Source: Prolixibacteraceae bacterium JC049 (GTDB lineage: Bacteria; Bacteroidota; Bacteroidia; Bacteroidales; Prolixibacteraceae). From it: a stretch of 64,000 nucleotides of DNA. Below, one piece after another: positions 47,105 to 55,625 of this stretch; position 1 is the first letter of the stretch, and every line of letters starts with the position of its first letter. The notes under the pieces were generated by a model that searched no databases, was not told the DNA's origin, and saw only the letters and a program-made list of their open reading frames with translations. The stretch is taken from contig SACZ01000003.1 in assembly GCA_023369685.1 (NCBI GenBank), positions 889,219 through 953,218 of the forward strand, given 5' to 3'. Made by a program: the position numbers and the translations under genes.

Positions 47105-47208
47105 AAAAATCGCAGAAATAATCTGAGTCTGAAATTGAAATCGAATTCAGGTTGGTAGAGAGTGATGTTTTCGAGGTTTATCCATAATCCGGAGACTAAG
47201 GAGGTCGT

Positions 47209-47253
47209 CCTCAGGTGATAAGAAGTGCTTTTGAATAGAGACAACACCTGGGG
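47209..47253 (+). other. Hairpin downstream of GH116 paralog 2
   Basis: CCTCAGGTG (47209) pairs with CACCTGGGG (47245) over nine positions including one T-G pair. No T run is present. It lies between GH116 paralog 2 and the operator of paralog 3. Confidence 0.35.
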
Positions 47254-47267
47254 AGGCTTCCACTAAT

Positions 47268-47333
47268 GCTCGATGTGGATACTTTTTTGCACGATTTGTG
47301 GGTATTGTGTAGCTGTCTGTAGTATTAATTTTG
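47268..47333 (+). promoter_or_regulatory. Repeat operator and good promoter before GH116 paralog 3
   Basis: GCTCGATGT at 47268 (7/9) and GCACGATTT at 47289 (9/9) are 21 bp apart. TTG at 47305, an 18-bp gap and an exact TAATTTTG at 47326-47333 follow. The second repeat begins 37 bp before the -7 box and ends 7 bp before the -33 TTG, the position expected for an activator touching RNA polymerase. Confidence 0.55.
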
Positions 47334-47384
47334 AAAAGTACAGATGGAGCAATAACTCTACTATAATCGGGATGGTTTTGAAAA

Positions 47385-49976
47385 ATGAAATCTTATAAAA
47401 TGAAGAAATTAGGGATACTATTTTTGATTCTTCTATTGGGTGGAGTAGCTCAAAGTATAGAAACAAAAAAACTAAAATATATTGGAATGCCTGTCAATGG
47501 AATTTGCACCGGACAGGTATATTTAGGAGGAGACGGACAACTATGGAATTGGGACATTTTTAATGTTTCAATGTTGAATCCGGGAAATGAAGCTGGTTGT
47601 CGATTCTATGTTAATCCTTTGGTACCGTTTAAAACTTTTGAGAATGGCTTTGGCCTGTTCATTAAGGATGGACACCGGAAGTTTTATCGCCCGTTAAATG
47701 AGAAAGGGTTCTCAGATATTCGATTTGAGGGAGAATATCCTGTGGGAAACGTATATTACAACGACGTGAGTTGTCCGGTGAGTGCTCAGCTAAAAGCTTA
47801 CTCTCCGTTTATTCCTACCGATGCCGATAACTCGGGGCTTCCGGTAACAATACTTGAGTATACCGTTACCAATAATCAGGCAACAGCAGTTGATGTAGAG
47901 CTAAGTGGTTGGATGCAAAATATGGCTGGCTTTCAAACAGGGAAAGGAAAAGATGGTGAGCATATCAATAGAGTTGAAACAACCGATAAATATACTCGCT
48001 TAGTGTTGGAATGCTCTGATGAAAATAAAGAGAATATGGCCGATTGGGGAAGTATGTCGATAACGTTACTCGGAAAAGGAAAAGCTGCCTCTGCTGCAAG
48101 TATCAATAAGGGAATTGATATGTGGATGGGGAAAAACAAAAGCGATGAAACCACTGCTCAATTGGGAGACAAATTGGTGGGTAATGTTACTGGTTCGGTA
48201 ACATTGGCAAAAGGAGAGAGCAAAACGTTTACCTTCCTGATAAGCTGGTTTTACCCTAATGTTCATTTATGGAATGCGGCTCACAACTGGAAGGATAAAA
48301 AGAATTTAAGGCACTATTATGCTGCAAAGTTCAATCACGCTTCTGATGTTGCCGATTATGTTATGGCGAATCAATGGTTGTTAAATGACACTAAAAAATG
48401 GAATAAGTCGTGGTATGATTCTTCGTTACCTAAGTGGTTTTTAGATCGAACATTTGTAAATGTAGCAACACTAGCGACCAATGGCTGTTTGCGCTTTCAT
48501 GATGTAACTAATAACCCCGAAAATGAAGGCCGTTTTTATACTTTCGAGGGAGTTTATATGGGGCCCGGAACTTGTACACATGTATTTCATTACGAACAGG
48601 CATTGGGCCGTGTCTTTCCCAATCTGGCGCGTCAACTACGCGAGCAAACCGACCTGAGTTTATCTTTCAAGGAGGATGGAGTAATTGGTTACCGGGGAGA
48701 GTTTTCCAATATTGGAAAACACGATGGAAGAGGATATGCCGTAGATGGTCATGCTGGAACCATCCTTAGAATATACCGGGAACATACCATGGCTGCAGAC
48801 AACTCTTTCTTAAAGAATAACTGGGCGAAGATCAAGAAAAGCATTCAATATATAATTGAACATGACAAGGAAAAGACAGGCAAAGCCGATGGTATTATTG
48901 AAGGTATTCAGTACAATACTTTAGATCGAATTTGGTATGGAAAAAATGCCTGGATAAGTGGTTTGTATGCTGCATTGTTGAAAGCAGGAGAACAAATGGC
49001 AATAGAAATGGGCGACAAACGATTTGCAAAGACATGTGCTAAAATTGCAGCTCTGGCGTATAATAACATTTCAACAGAACTTTACGAAGGAGAGTATTTC
49101 ATTCACCTTCGGGATTCAAACCACATGGATACACCGAATACCAATATTGGTTGCCACACCGACCAATTGCTGGGACAGTATTGGTCTACCCAAGTGGGCT
49201 TGGGAAACATTGTTCCAGAGGAGAAAGTGAATTCGGCATTAAAGGCTATTGTAAAATACAATTTTGTAGAACGTTATGGCGATTATTTAGCAAAAGCTGA
49301 AATTCCAATTAAGCGTTGGTATGCCGATTACGATGAGCCAGGAATAATAATGTGTACTTTCCCTAAAGGGGGAGGAGATCAAGCTCCCGGTAAAATTAAG
49401 AATGAGTGGGAAAAGACAATTGTGGGTTATTTCAGTGAAATGTGGACAGGGCAAGAGCATCAATTGGCTGCTGCACTAATTAGTCAAGGATTGGTTGACG
49501 AAGCATTGAAAGTAGAAAAAGCGGTACACAAGCGATACTCCCCGGAACGACGCAATCCATATAACGAGATTGAATATGGTAACCATTATACTCGGGCAAT
49601 GAGTGGTTATGCTCCATTTGTTTCAGCCAGTGGTTTCTTCTATCATGGATCGAAAGGAATTATTGGTTTTGACCCTAAAATCAACCCGAGCCAATTTAAA
49701 TCGGCTTTTATCACAGCAAACGGATGGGGACAATATCAGCAAAGCGTTTCGGAAGAAGAACAAAAAGTTTGGATAAATCTTGAATACGGAAAGTTAGCAT
49801 TGAAGCAAGTATGGATTACGCCACAATTCAGTGCTAAAATAAAACAGTTGCAATTAACCGTTAATGGCGAAAATAAGAAGGTGAGTTGGAAAAAGCAGGA
49901 TGGGAAAATTGCAGTGAAATTAGATGAATTGAAGCTGAAAGCAGGCGATAAATTAGCTGTTCAGCTCTTGCAATAA
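47385..49976 (+). CDS. GH116-family glycoside hydrolase, secreted, divergent paralog 3
   Basis: This 863-residue protein has a signal peptide (ILFLILLLGGVAQS). It keeps the GH116 layout (YIGMPVNGICTGQVYLGGDG, the Glu in TFEGVYMGPGTCTHVFHYEQ, the Asp in QYNTLDRIWYGKNAWISG) but is far more divergent than paralogs 1 and 2. It also lacks the roughly 30-residue segment that precedes the first domain in those two. That points to a different linkage or sugar. ATG 47400 (MKKLGIL) is an alternative start. It has its own promoter with the PUL 1 operator. Confidence 0.8.
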   Translation: MKSYKMKKLGILFLILLLGGVAQSIETKKLKYIGMPVNGICTGQVYLGGDGQLWNWDIFNVSMLNPGNEAGCRFYVNPLVPFKTFENGFGLFIKDGHRKFYRPLNEKGFSDIRFEGEYPVGNVYYNDVSCPVSAQLKAYSPFIPTDADNSGLPVTILEYTVTNNQATAVDVELSGWMQNMAGFQTGKGKDGEHINRVETTDKYTRLVLECSDENKENMADWGSMSITLLGKGKAASAASINKGIDMWMGKNKSDETTAQLGDKLVGNVTGSVTLAKGESKTFTFLISWFYPNVHLWNAAHNWKDKKNLRHYYAAKFNHASDVADYVMANQWLLNDTKKWNKSWYDSSLPKWFLDRTFVNVATLATNGCLRFHDVTNNPENEGRFYTFEGVYMGPGTCTHVFHYEQALGRVFPNLARQLREQTDLSLSFKEDGVIGYRGEFSNIGKHDGRGYAVDGHAGTILRIYREHTMAADNSFLKNNWAKIKKSIQYIIEHDKEKTGKADGIIEGIQYNTLDRIWYGKNAWISGLYAALLKAGEQMAIEMGDKRFAKTCAKIAALAYNNISTELYEGEYFIHLRDSNHMDTPNTNIGCHTDQLLGQYWSTQVGLGNIVPEEKVNSALKAIVKYNFVERYGDYLAKAEIPIKRWYADYDEPGIIMCTFPKGGGDQAPGKIKNEWEKTIVGYFSEMWTGQEHQLAAALISQGLVDEALKVEKAVHKRYSPERRNPYNEIEYGNHYTRAMSGYAPFVSASGFFYHGSKGIIGFDPKINPSQFKSAFITANGWGQYQQSVSEEEQKVWINLEYGKLALKQVWITPQFSAKIKQLQLTVNGENKKVSWKKQDGKIAVKLDELKLKAGDKLAVQLLQ

Positions 49977-50062
49977 GAAACTATACTATGAGAAAGCTAA
50001 TTGAACATTAGTCCGCAGAGTTAAGTCTGAGCTCGTTAAATTACAGGCAAAATCAACCAAAG

Positions 50063-50092
50063 GTTCCCGGATGTCCCGTCTAATCCGGGAAC
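50063..50092 (+). terminator. Perfect hairpin between GH116 paralog 3 and GH95
   Basis: The 10-bp stem GTTCCCGGAT/ATCCGGGAAC has a 10-nt loop. No T run follows, so termination would be inefficient. It marks the likely right border of PUL 1. Confidence 0.4.
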
Positions 50093-50231
50093 TGATTGAT
50101 TAGAAATAATTGAAGGATACATGTAACTTCTATATTTAAAAACTGAAAATGAGGATGAGTGTTGAGGCATAACATTCTCGTTTCATAAATGGATGTTGAA
50201 AAGAGGAAATTATTAACCAATCATCTAGATA

Positions 50232-52613
50232 ATGAATAAATTACCGATTCAGAGGAGCTTGATGTTAGCATTGCTATTGCTCGTTGGTTTTAGTTGTAAA
50301 ACAGAAACTCCTGATGAGCAGAAGCATTTGAAATTGTTTTACTACGAGCCGGCAACACGATGGCAGGAAGAAGCTTTGCCTTTGGGAAATGGCTATGTGG
50401 GAGCTATGTTCTTTGGTGACCCTGAAAAAGAACGAATACAAATTACAGAAGAGACGCTGTGGCGTGGAGGTCCGGGGACGGGCGAGAAGTATAAATACGG
50501 AATTAGAAAAGGAGCCTGGAAAGCATTGCCAAAAGTTAGAAAACTGCTTGATGAGAAAAAATTTGAAGAGGCACACGAATTGGCCAATAAAAAGCTAACG
50601 GGAATAATCAATGTGGATGAAGCCAATCCGAAAATGCTCTATGGAGATTATGGAGCCTTGCAAACGATGGGCGACTTGTTTATTGAGGTTGCCAATAAGG
50701 GTGACGTAAGCAAGTATGTGCGGGAATTGGATATATCCGACGCAACAGCTCGTGTTAAATACGAAGCAGGAGGCGTGAAGTATAGTCGAAAGTACTTTGC
50801 CAGCTATCCGGCCAAAGTATTGGTGTATGAACTATCCAGTAACGATGAGGCAGGAACCAATTACCAAATCACCTTTAAAACTCCACATATCAAGAAAAAT
50901 GAGAAGTTGGTAAATGGTTATTATTCATTAAAGGGAGAAGTTTCAGGAAATAAAATGCCGTTTGAGTATCGATTGAAAATAGAAACCGATAAAGGAACAG
51001 TTGCATTGAATGACGGACATTTGACTGTTAAAGGAGCCAATAAACTGGTTATTTATCAGACTACTTCAACTGGATATAAGAATCAGTTTCCTAACTATTC
51101 AGGTAACGACTATGTTGGTCACAACAATGCGGTGTTTTCAGCAATAGAAAATAAGAGTGCCGAGGATATTTATGCAGAACATTTAGCCGATTATCATCAG
51201 TTGTTTAATCGTGTCTCTATTCAGTTAGGAAAAAACAGTGACAGAGACATGGTGGCTACCAAACAACGTTTACTCGACTATTTCAAAGGAGCAGAAGATG
51301 TTGGCTTCGAAGCTCTGTTTTTCCAATATAATCGTTATTTGATGATTGTTGGTTCGCGTCCGGGCACTATGCCTTTGAACTTGCAGGGGAAATGGAACAA
51401 TTCAGTCAACCCGGTTTGGGCAGCCGACTACCACATGAATATTAATCAACAAATGTTGTATTGGCCAGCCGAAGTAACCAATCTTTCTGAGTGCCACATG
51501 CCACTTTTCGATTATACCGAAAGTTTGGTTGTTCCCGGAAAGATGGCAGCAAAGGAGTTCTTTAATGCCCGCGGGTGGACTGTTAGTACAATGAATAATC
51601 CATTTGGCTTTGCTGCCAATGGATGGAAATTTCCGTGGGGATATTTCCCGGGAGGAGCAGCTTGGTTATGTCAACATTTTTGGGAACATTACCTATTTAC
51701 TAACGATAAACAGTTTCTAAAGGAACGTGCCTATCCAATTATGAAAGAGGCTGCTCTGTTTTGGATCGATTTGTTGGTGGAAAATGAAAACGGCAAACTG
51801 GTATCGTGTCCTTCCTATTCACCAGAGCATGGAGGGATATCGAAAGGAGCTTCGATGGATCACCAGATTGCATGGGATATACTGAATAACTGCATTGATG
51901 CATGTAATGTGCTGGAAGCTGACTTTGAGTTTAAAGCGTTGGCAACAGCAACACGCGACAAAATTAGTTCTCCAAAGATTGGTCGTTGGGGGCAATTGCA
52001 AGAGTGGGAAGAAGATGTGGACGATCCTAAGAATCAACATCGCCACGTGTCGCACCTGTTTGCGCTACATCCCGGGAAGCAAATTTCAGTACTGAAAACT
52101 CCAGAGTTGGCTGATGCAGCAAAAGTATCACTGAAAGCTCGCGGGAATGGAGGAACAGGTTGGTCGTTGGCATGGAAAATTAATTTCTGGGCAAGATTGA
52201 AAAATGGTAACCATGCACATAAAATGTTGAAAGAGCTGATTGATCCGATTAACTATAAAGATAGAAGTCGTTTTCACGATTGTGGCGGAAGTTATCAGAA
52301 TTTATTGTGCTCACACCCACCATTCCAACTGGATGGAAACATGGGAGGTTTGGCTGGAATGACAGAGATGTTGGTACAATCGCACGAAGGAGTGATTGAA
52401 GTGTTGCCTGCTTTGCCTGCTGCATGGTCGCAAGGTGAGGTGAAAGGCTTGAAGACACGTGGCGGTTTCGAATTGAATATAAAATGGAATAACCATCAGT
52501 TAACTGCGTTGCAGGTTAAAGCAAGTAAAGTTGGGGTATGCCCACTAAAGATTAATGGAGAGGTGAGAAAACTGAATGTCCCATCAACAAAATGGATCGA
52601 TGTGAAACTCTAA
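50232..52613 (+). CDS. GH95-family glycoside hydrolase (alpha-L-fucosidase-like), lipoprotein
   Basis: This 793-residue protein has a lipoprotein signal (LLLVGFSC). It starts with the GH95 N-terminal super-sandwich (YYEPATRWQEEALPLGNGYV), followed by the catalytic (alpha/alpha)6 domain. The conserved catalytic groups are visible: the Asn pair in ADYHMNINQQMLYWPAE near 400, the acid Glu in CPSYSPEHGG near 525, and the Asp in FQLDGNMGGLAGM near 700. GH95 enzymes invert alpha-L-fucosyl and alpha-L-galactosyl linkages. No operator of the PUL 1 type is seen before it, so it may be regulated separately. A strong terminator follows. Confidence 0.9.
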   Translation: MNKLPIQRSLMLALLLLVGFSCKTETPDEQKHLKLFYYEPATRWQEEALPLGNGYVGAMFFGDPEKERIQITEETLWRGGPGTGEKYKYGIRKGAWKALPKVRKLLDEKKFEEAHELANKKLTGIINVDEANPKMLYGDYGALQTMGDLFIEVANKGDVSKYVRELDISDATARVKYEAGGVKYSRKYFASYPAKVLVYELSSNDEAGTNYQITFKTPHIKKNEKLVNGYYSLKGEVSGNKMPFEYRLKIETDKGTVALNDGHLTVKGANKLVIYQTTSTGYKNQFPNYSGNDYVGHNNAVFSAIENKSAEDIYAEHLADYHQLFNRVSIQLGKNSDRDMVATKQRLLDYFKGAEDVGFEALFFQYNRYLMIVGSRPGTMPLNLQGKWNNSVNPVWAADYHMNINQQMLYWPAEVTNLSECHMPLFDYTESLVVPGKMAAKEFFNARGWTVSTMNNPFGFAANGWKFPWGYFPGGAAWLCQHFWEHYLFTNDKQFLKERAYPIMKEAALFWIDLLVENENGKLVSCPSYSPEHGGISKGASMDHQIAWDILNNCIDACNVLEADFEFKALATATRDKISSPKIGRWGQLQEWEEDVDDPKNQHRHVSHLFALHPGKQISVLKTPELADAAKVSLKARGNGGTGWSLAWKINFWARLKNGNHAHKMLKELIDPINYKDRSRFHDCGGSYQNLLCSHPPFQLDGNMGGLAGMTEMLVQSHEGVIEVLPALPAAWSQGEVKGLKTRGGFELNIKWNNHQLTALQVKASKVGVCPLKINGEVRKLNVPSTKWIDVKL

Positions 52614-52640
52614 AAGAGGAGTGAAATACAATACTTTTCA

Positions 52641-52675
52641 GATGCTATCTTCATTGTAAGGTAGCATCTTTTTTT
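52641..52675 (+). terminator. Strong terminator after the GH95 gene
   Basis: An 11-bp stem GATGCTATCTT/AAGGTAGCATC with a six-base loop is followed by seven T. Confidence 0.85.
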
Positions 52676-52725
52676 ATGACGTTTTTACATTTCTCGATCT
52701 TCTAAAACTGGTGGTTCATAAACTC

Positions 52726-52760
52726 TTTGCCAAAAGATTAAGATAATTAGTTTATATTTG
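52726..52760 (+). promoter_or_regulatory. Candidate promoter for the CotH gene
   Basis: TATATTTG at 52753-52760 is an exact -7 match. TTTG at 52726 is 23 bp upstream, somewhat long. The leader would be about 35 nt. Confidence 0.4.
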
Positions 52761-52802
52761 ATGTTAACCAAAGATCGAATTAAATAACATACCACCAGAC
52801 TT

Positions 52803-54407
52803 ATGAGAACTTTTAAACCAGAAGTGATACTTGTATTATTGCTTCTACCAATGACACTTTGGGCTCAGAATCCTTATTTGAGCTCATCCAACTTACCAAT
52901 TGTAGTGGTTGCTACCAATGAATCGATAAAGGACGATCCGAAAGTAAATGGAACCATTGGTATCATTGATAACGGGGAATCAAGAAATAATCTTTCCGAC
53001 TCATTCACATTTCAAAGCAATATCGGAATTGAAATCAGAGGAGCTTCTTCTCAAAATTTTCCCAAGAAATCGTATGGATTTGAGCTACGGGATAAGGACA
53101 ATAACGATACCGATGCTCCGCTTTTGGATATGCCAGAGGAAGAAGATTGGATTCTACATGGACCTTATTCCGATAAATCGTTAATGAGAAATGTGTTGAC
53201 TTTTACTCTTGCCGGAATGTTGGATGGCTATGCTCCTCGCTGTCGTTATGTGGAATTGATAATCAACGACGACTACAGAGGTGTTTATGTGTTGATGGAG
53301 AAGATTAAAAGGGATAAGAATCGTGTAAAAATATCGAAACTAAAAGAAGATGATATTTCCGGCGAAGATCTGACTGGAGGTTATATCATTAAAATAGATA
53401 AAAAAGCCGGAAGCGGAGGAGATGGTTTTCATTCCAGATTTTCCAATTCCAATGGGTCACGTAGCTATTATCAGTACCACTATCCAAAGGATGATGATAT
53501 TACATCGGAGCAGAAGAACTATATCCAGGATTGGGTATATCAATTTGAAAAGCGGGTAAAGAGTCGGGATTTTAATGCCGAAACAGGCTATCATGCTTAT
53601 GTCGATAAAGAGTCGTTTGCCGATTATTTAATAATGAACGAATTAGCTAAGAACGTGGATGGTTATCGGTTGAGTACCTATTTTTATAAGGATAAAAACG
53701 AGAAGCTTAACCTGGGACCAATCTGGGATTTTAACCTTTCGTATGGTAATGCCGATTACCACAATGGGTGGAAAGAAGAAGGTTTTCAGTTTGAGGCCAA
53801 CTTAGGGAACGATCATTGGCAAAATCCATTTTATTGGGGCATCATATGCGACGATCCGTTGTTTAAAAAGGCTGTAGGCCAACGCTGGAAAGAGCTTCGA
53901 AAGAATAAGTTTTCCAACCAGAAGGTATTTCACTTGGTAGATAGTCTGACCACTCGATTGGCAGAAGCGAAAGATCGTAACTTCCAACGTTGGAATGTAT
54001 TGGGAAAACGAGTGTGGCCCAATTACTATGTAGCGTCAACACATGCAGCAGAAATAAACTGGATGAAAAATTGGATTACTGAACGACTGGCATGGTTGGA
54101 CGAGAATATTCCTCAGAAGTTTAATTATGGAGTGGGTAACACTATTTTAGCCAATACTAATAGTATAAAGCTATATCCCAACCCATTTCAAAATCAGTTG
54201 AATATTCAATTTATAGGAAATCAGAACCAGAAGTATCGAATAGAATTATACAATTCTCAGGGAGTTCTGTCGGCAGTTAAAGAAGTTTTTGTACAAAATG
54301 GAAACGTGCAACTAAATCTAGAGCACCTAAAACAAGGCATTTATCTATACCGAATTTTCAATAATTATAGCTTGTTGAAAAGTGGTAAGCTTGTGAAAAT
54401 GAAATAA
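52803..54407 (+). CDS. CotH-kinase-family protein with T9SS sorting domain
   Basis: This 534-residue protein has a signal peptide (LLPMTLWA/QNPY) and a CotH domain (IGIEIRGASSQNFPKKSYGF near 75, LHGPYSDKSLMRNVLTF near 120, NDDYRGVYVLMEKIKRDKNR near 155, LGPIWDFNLSYGNADYH near 305). It ends in a C-terminal Por secretion domain (IKLYPNPFQNQLNIQF near 455, QGIYLYRIF, ending SGKLVKMK). CotH of Bacillus is a spore-coat protein kinase; roles in Bacteroidota are unclear. The C-terminal domain marks export through the type IX system and cell-surface attachment. The gene stands alone between the two PULs. Confidence 0.85.
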   Translation: MRTFKPEVILVLLLLPMTLWAQNPYLSSSNLPIVVVATNESIKDDPKVNGTIGIIDNGESRNNLSDSFTFQSNIGIEIRGASSQNFPKKSYGFELRDKDNNDTDAPLLDMPEEEDWILHGPYSDKSLMRNVLTFTLAGMLDGYAPRCRYVELIINDDYRGVYVLMEKIKRDKNRVKISKLKEDDISGEDLTGGYIIKIDKKAGSGGDGFHSRFSNSNGSRSYYQYHYPKDDDITSEQKNYIQDWVYQFEKRVKSRDFNAETGYHAYVDKESFADYLIMNELAKNVDGYRLSTYFYKDKNEKLNLGPIWDFNLSYGNADYHNGWKEEGFQFEANLGNDHWQNPFYWGIICDDPLFKKAVGQRWKELRKNKFSNQKVFHLVDSLTTRLAEAKDRNFQRWNVLGKRVWPNYYVASTHAAEINWMKNWITERLAWLDENIPQKFNYGVGNTILANTNSIKLYPNPFQNQLNIQFIGNQNQKYRIELYNSQGVLSAVKEVFVQNGNVQLNLEHLKQGIYLYRIFNNYSLLKSGKLVKMK

Positions 54408-54865
54408 AGTCACTAATGGTGAATTATTAGTGATTGATGGTAAATAGTGCGTATCAAAAGAGAATAATATACAATTTGATTTATCATAAGTGAGCCCAGA
54501 AAGGGCGTTATGTAAAAGTGTAGGGCAATGCCCTGCGTTGTATGTAAGGTAAAAATAATAGAGCTGAAAGCTCGATACGTGAAAAGTTGTGGATATTGTA
54601 ATTCTAAAGTAAGTCTACCGAAATGTGTCGGACTTTCAGCCCTTATATTTGCATAAGTTGGGACACACAGGACTACTTCTTGTGCTCCTATGTATCGGGG
54701 ATTAATCCCTCTTATCTTATATACTTTTATTTATGCTTCCAGTTTGAAAAAACAAGATGGTATTGATCAATATTAATTAATTCCTCTGTGGAGTTTTGCG
54801 TCTTCTTCGTGTACTTTGTGAAATAGCTATACCACAGATAAGATGAGAGCTAAAACCACAAGGCA
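54408..54865. repeat. Non-coding stretch with a series of short palindromes (REP-like)
   Basis: No gene is seen. Consecutive small hairpins occur: GCCC-AGAAA-GGGC near 54494, AGGGC-AAT-GCCCT (54522-54534), GAGCT-GAA-AGCTC (54561-54573) and GTC..CCGA/TCGG..GAC (54613-54633). They lie in a context (TAGGGCAATGCCCTGCGTTG) typical of REP sequences mobilised by TnpA_REP transposases. No such transposase is in the window. Confidence 0.45.
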
Positions 54866-54896
54866 TTTGTAATTCCCTTTTATTGCTTTAATTTTG
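54866..54896 (+). promoter_or_regulatory. Near-perfect promoter of the PUL 2 sigma gene
   Basis: TTTG at 54866-54869, a 19-bp gap, and TAATTTTG at 54889-54896 match the Bacteroidota consensus fully. The first frame-open start (54894) lies inside the -7 box, so translation must begin at ATG 54915, leaving a leader of only about 12 nt. Confidence 0.7.
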
Positions 54897-54914
54897 TTCG
54901 CGATAATTATCGGA

Positions 54915-55502
54915 ATGACTGCAACCAATCTAAATATCGATCAGCTAGATGTACAAAAGTTGAAGGAAGGTGATATTGCCTCTTTCGATAAGCTGTTTCA
55001 TAAGTATGCCGATCGACTGTATCAGTTCTCGATGAAATACTTAAAATCCGTTGAAGAGGCGGAAGAGATTGTACAATCGGTATTTCTCTATATCTGGGAA
55101 AATCGGGAAGGACTAAAGCCCGAGCAGTCATTTAATGCCTACCTTTTTACCATTGCCAACAATAAGGTGAAGAAATACTTCCTGAAAAAAGCGCGGGAGA
55201 ATCAGTATAAAGACGAGGTGATCACTACCTTTTTAGAGCAACAAGATAATCTAGATAACAAGATCGATTATAAGATGTTGTTGAAAAAGGTGGAAACGAT
55301 TGTCAACTCGATGCCTGCTAAGCGCAAGGAGGTTTTTATTATGCGAAAGTTTAACCACTTGCCCATAAAAGAGATTGCTGCAAAGTTGGATGTTTCACCT
55401 AAGACCATCGAAAACCACCTGACTGCGGCGCAAAAGCAAATTCTTACCGAACTGGAGAAAGATAATCTCACCGGACTGCTCTTCTTTGCATTGTTTTGCT
55501 AG
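54915..55502 (+). CDS. ECF RNA polymerase sigma factor of PUL 2
   Basis: This 195-residue protein has region 2 (FDKLFHKYADRLYQFSMKYL, then EEAEEIVQSVFLYIWEN) and region 4 (MPAKRKEVFIMRKFNHLPIK, then EIAAKLDVSPKTIENHLTAA). ATG 54915 is fixed by the promoter overlapping the upstream part of the frame. It starts the sigma-FecR-SusC-SusD series of PUL 2 and should activate it on signal from SusC. Confidence 0.9.
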   Translation: MTATNLNIDQLDVQKLKEGDIASFDKLFHKYADRLYQFSMKYLKSVEEAEEIVQSVFLYIWENREGLKPEQSFNAYLFTIANNKVKKYFLKKARENQYKDEVITTFLEQQDNLDNKIDYKMLLKKVETIVNSMPAKRKEVFIMRKFNHLPIKEIAAKLDVSPKTIENHLTAAQKQILTELEKDNLTGLLFFALFC

Positions 55503-55625
55503 AAAATAATAGCAGAGACTAATTGGTTGAATATGATGTGATTATTGGTTGAGGTAAAAGTTTTTTTACTTTTTTTGCAATTCCGACTAGGGGATTAATG
55601 CCCTTTAAGGACATAAAGAGTAGTA

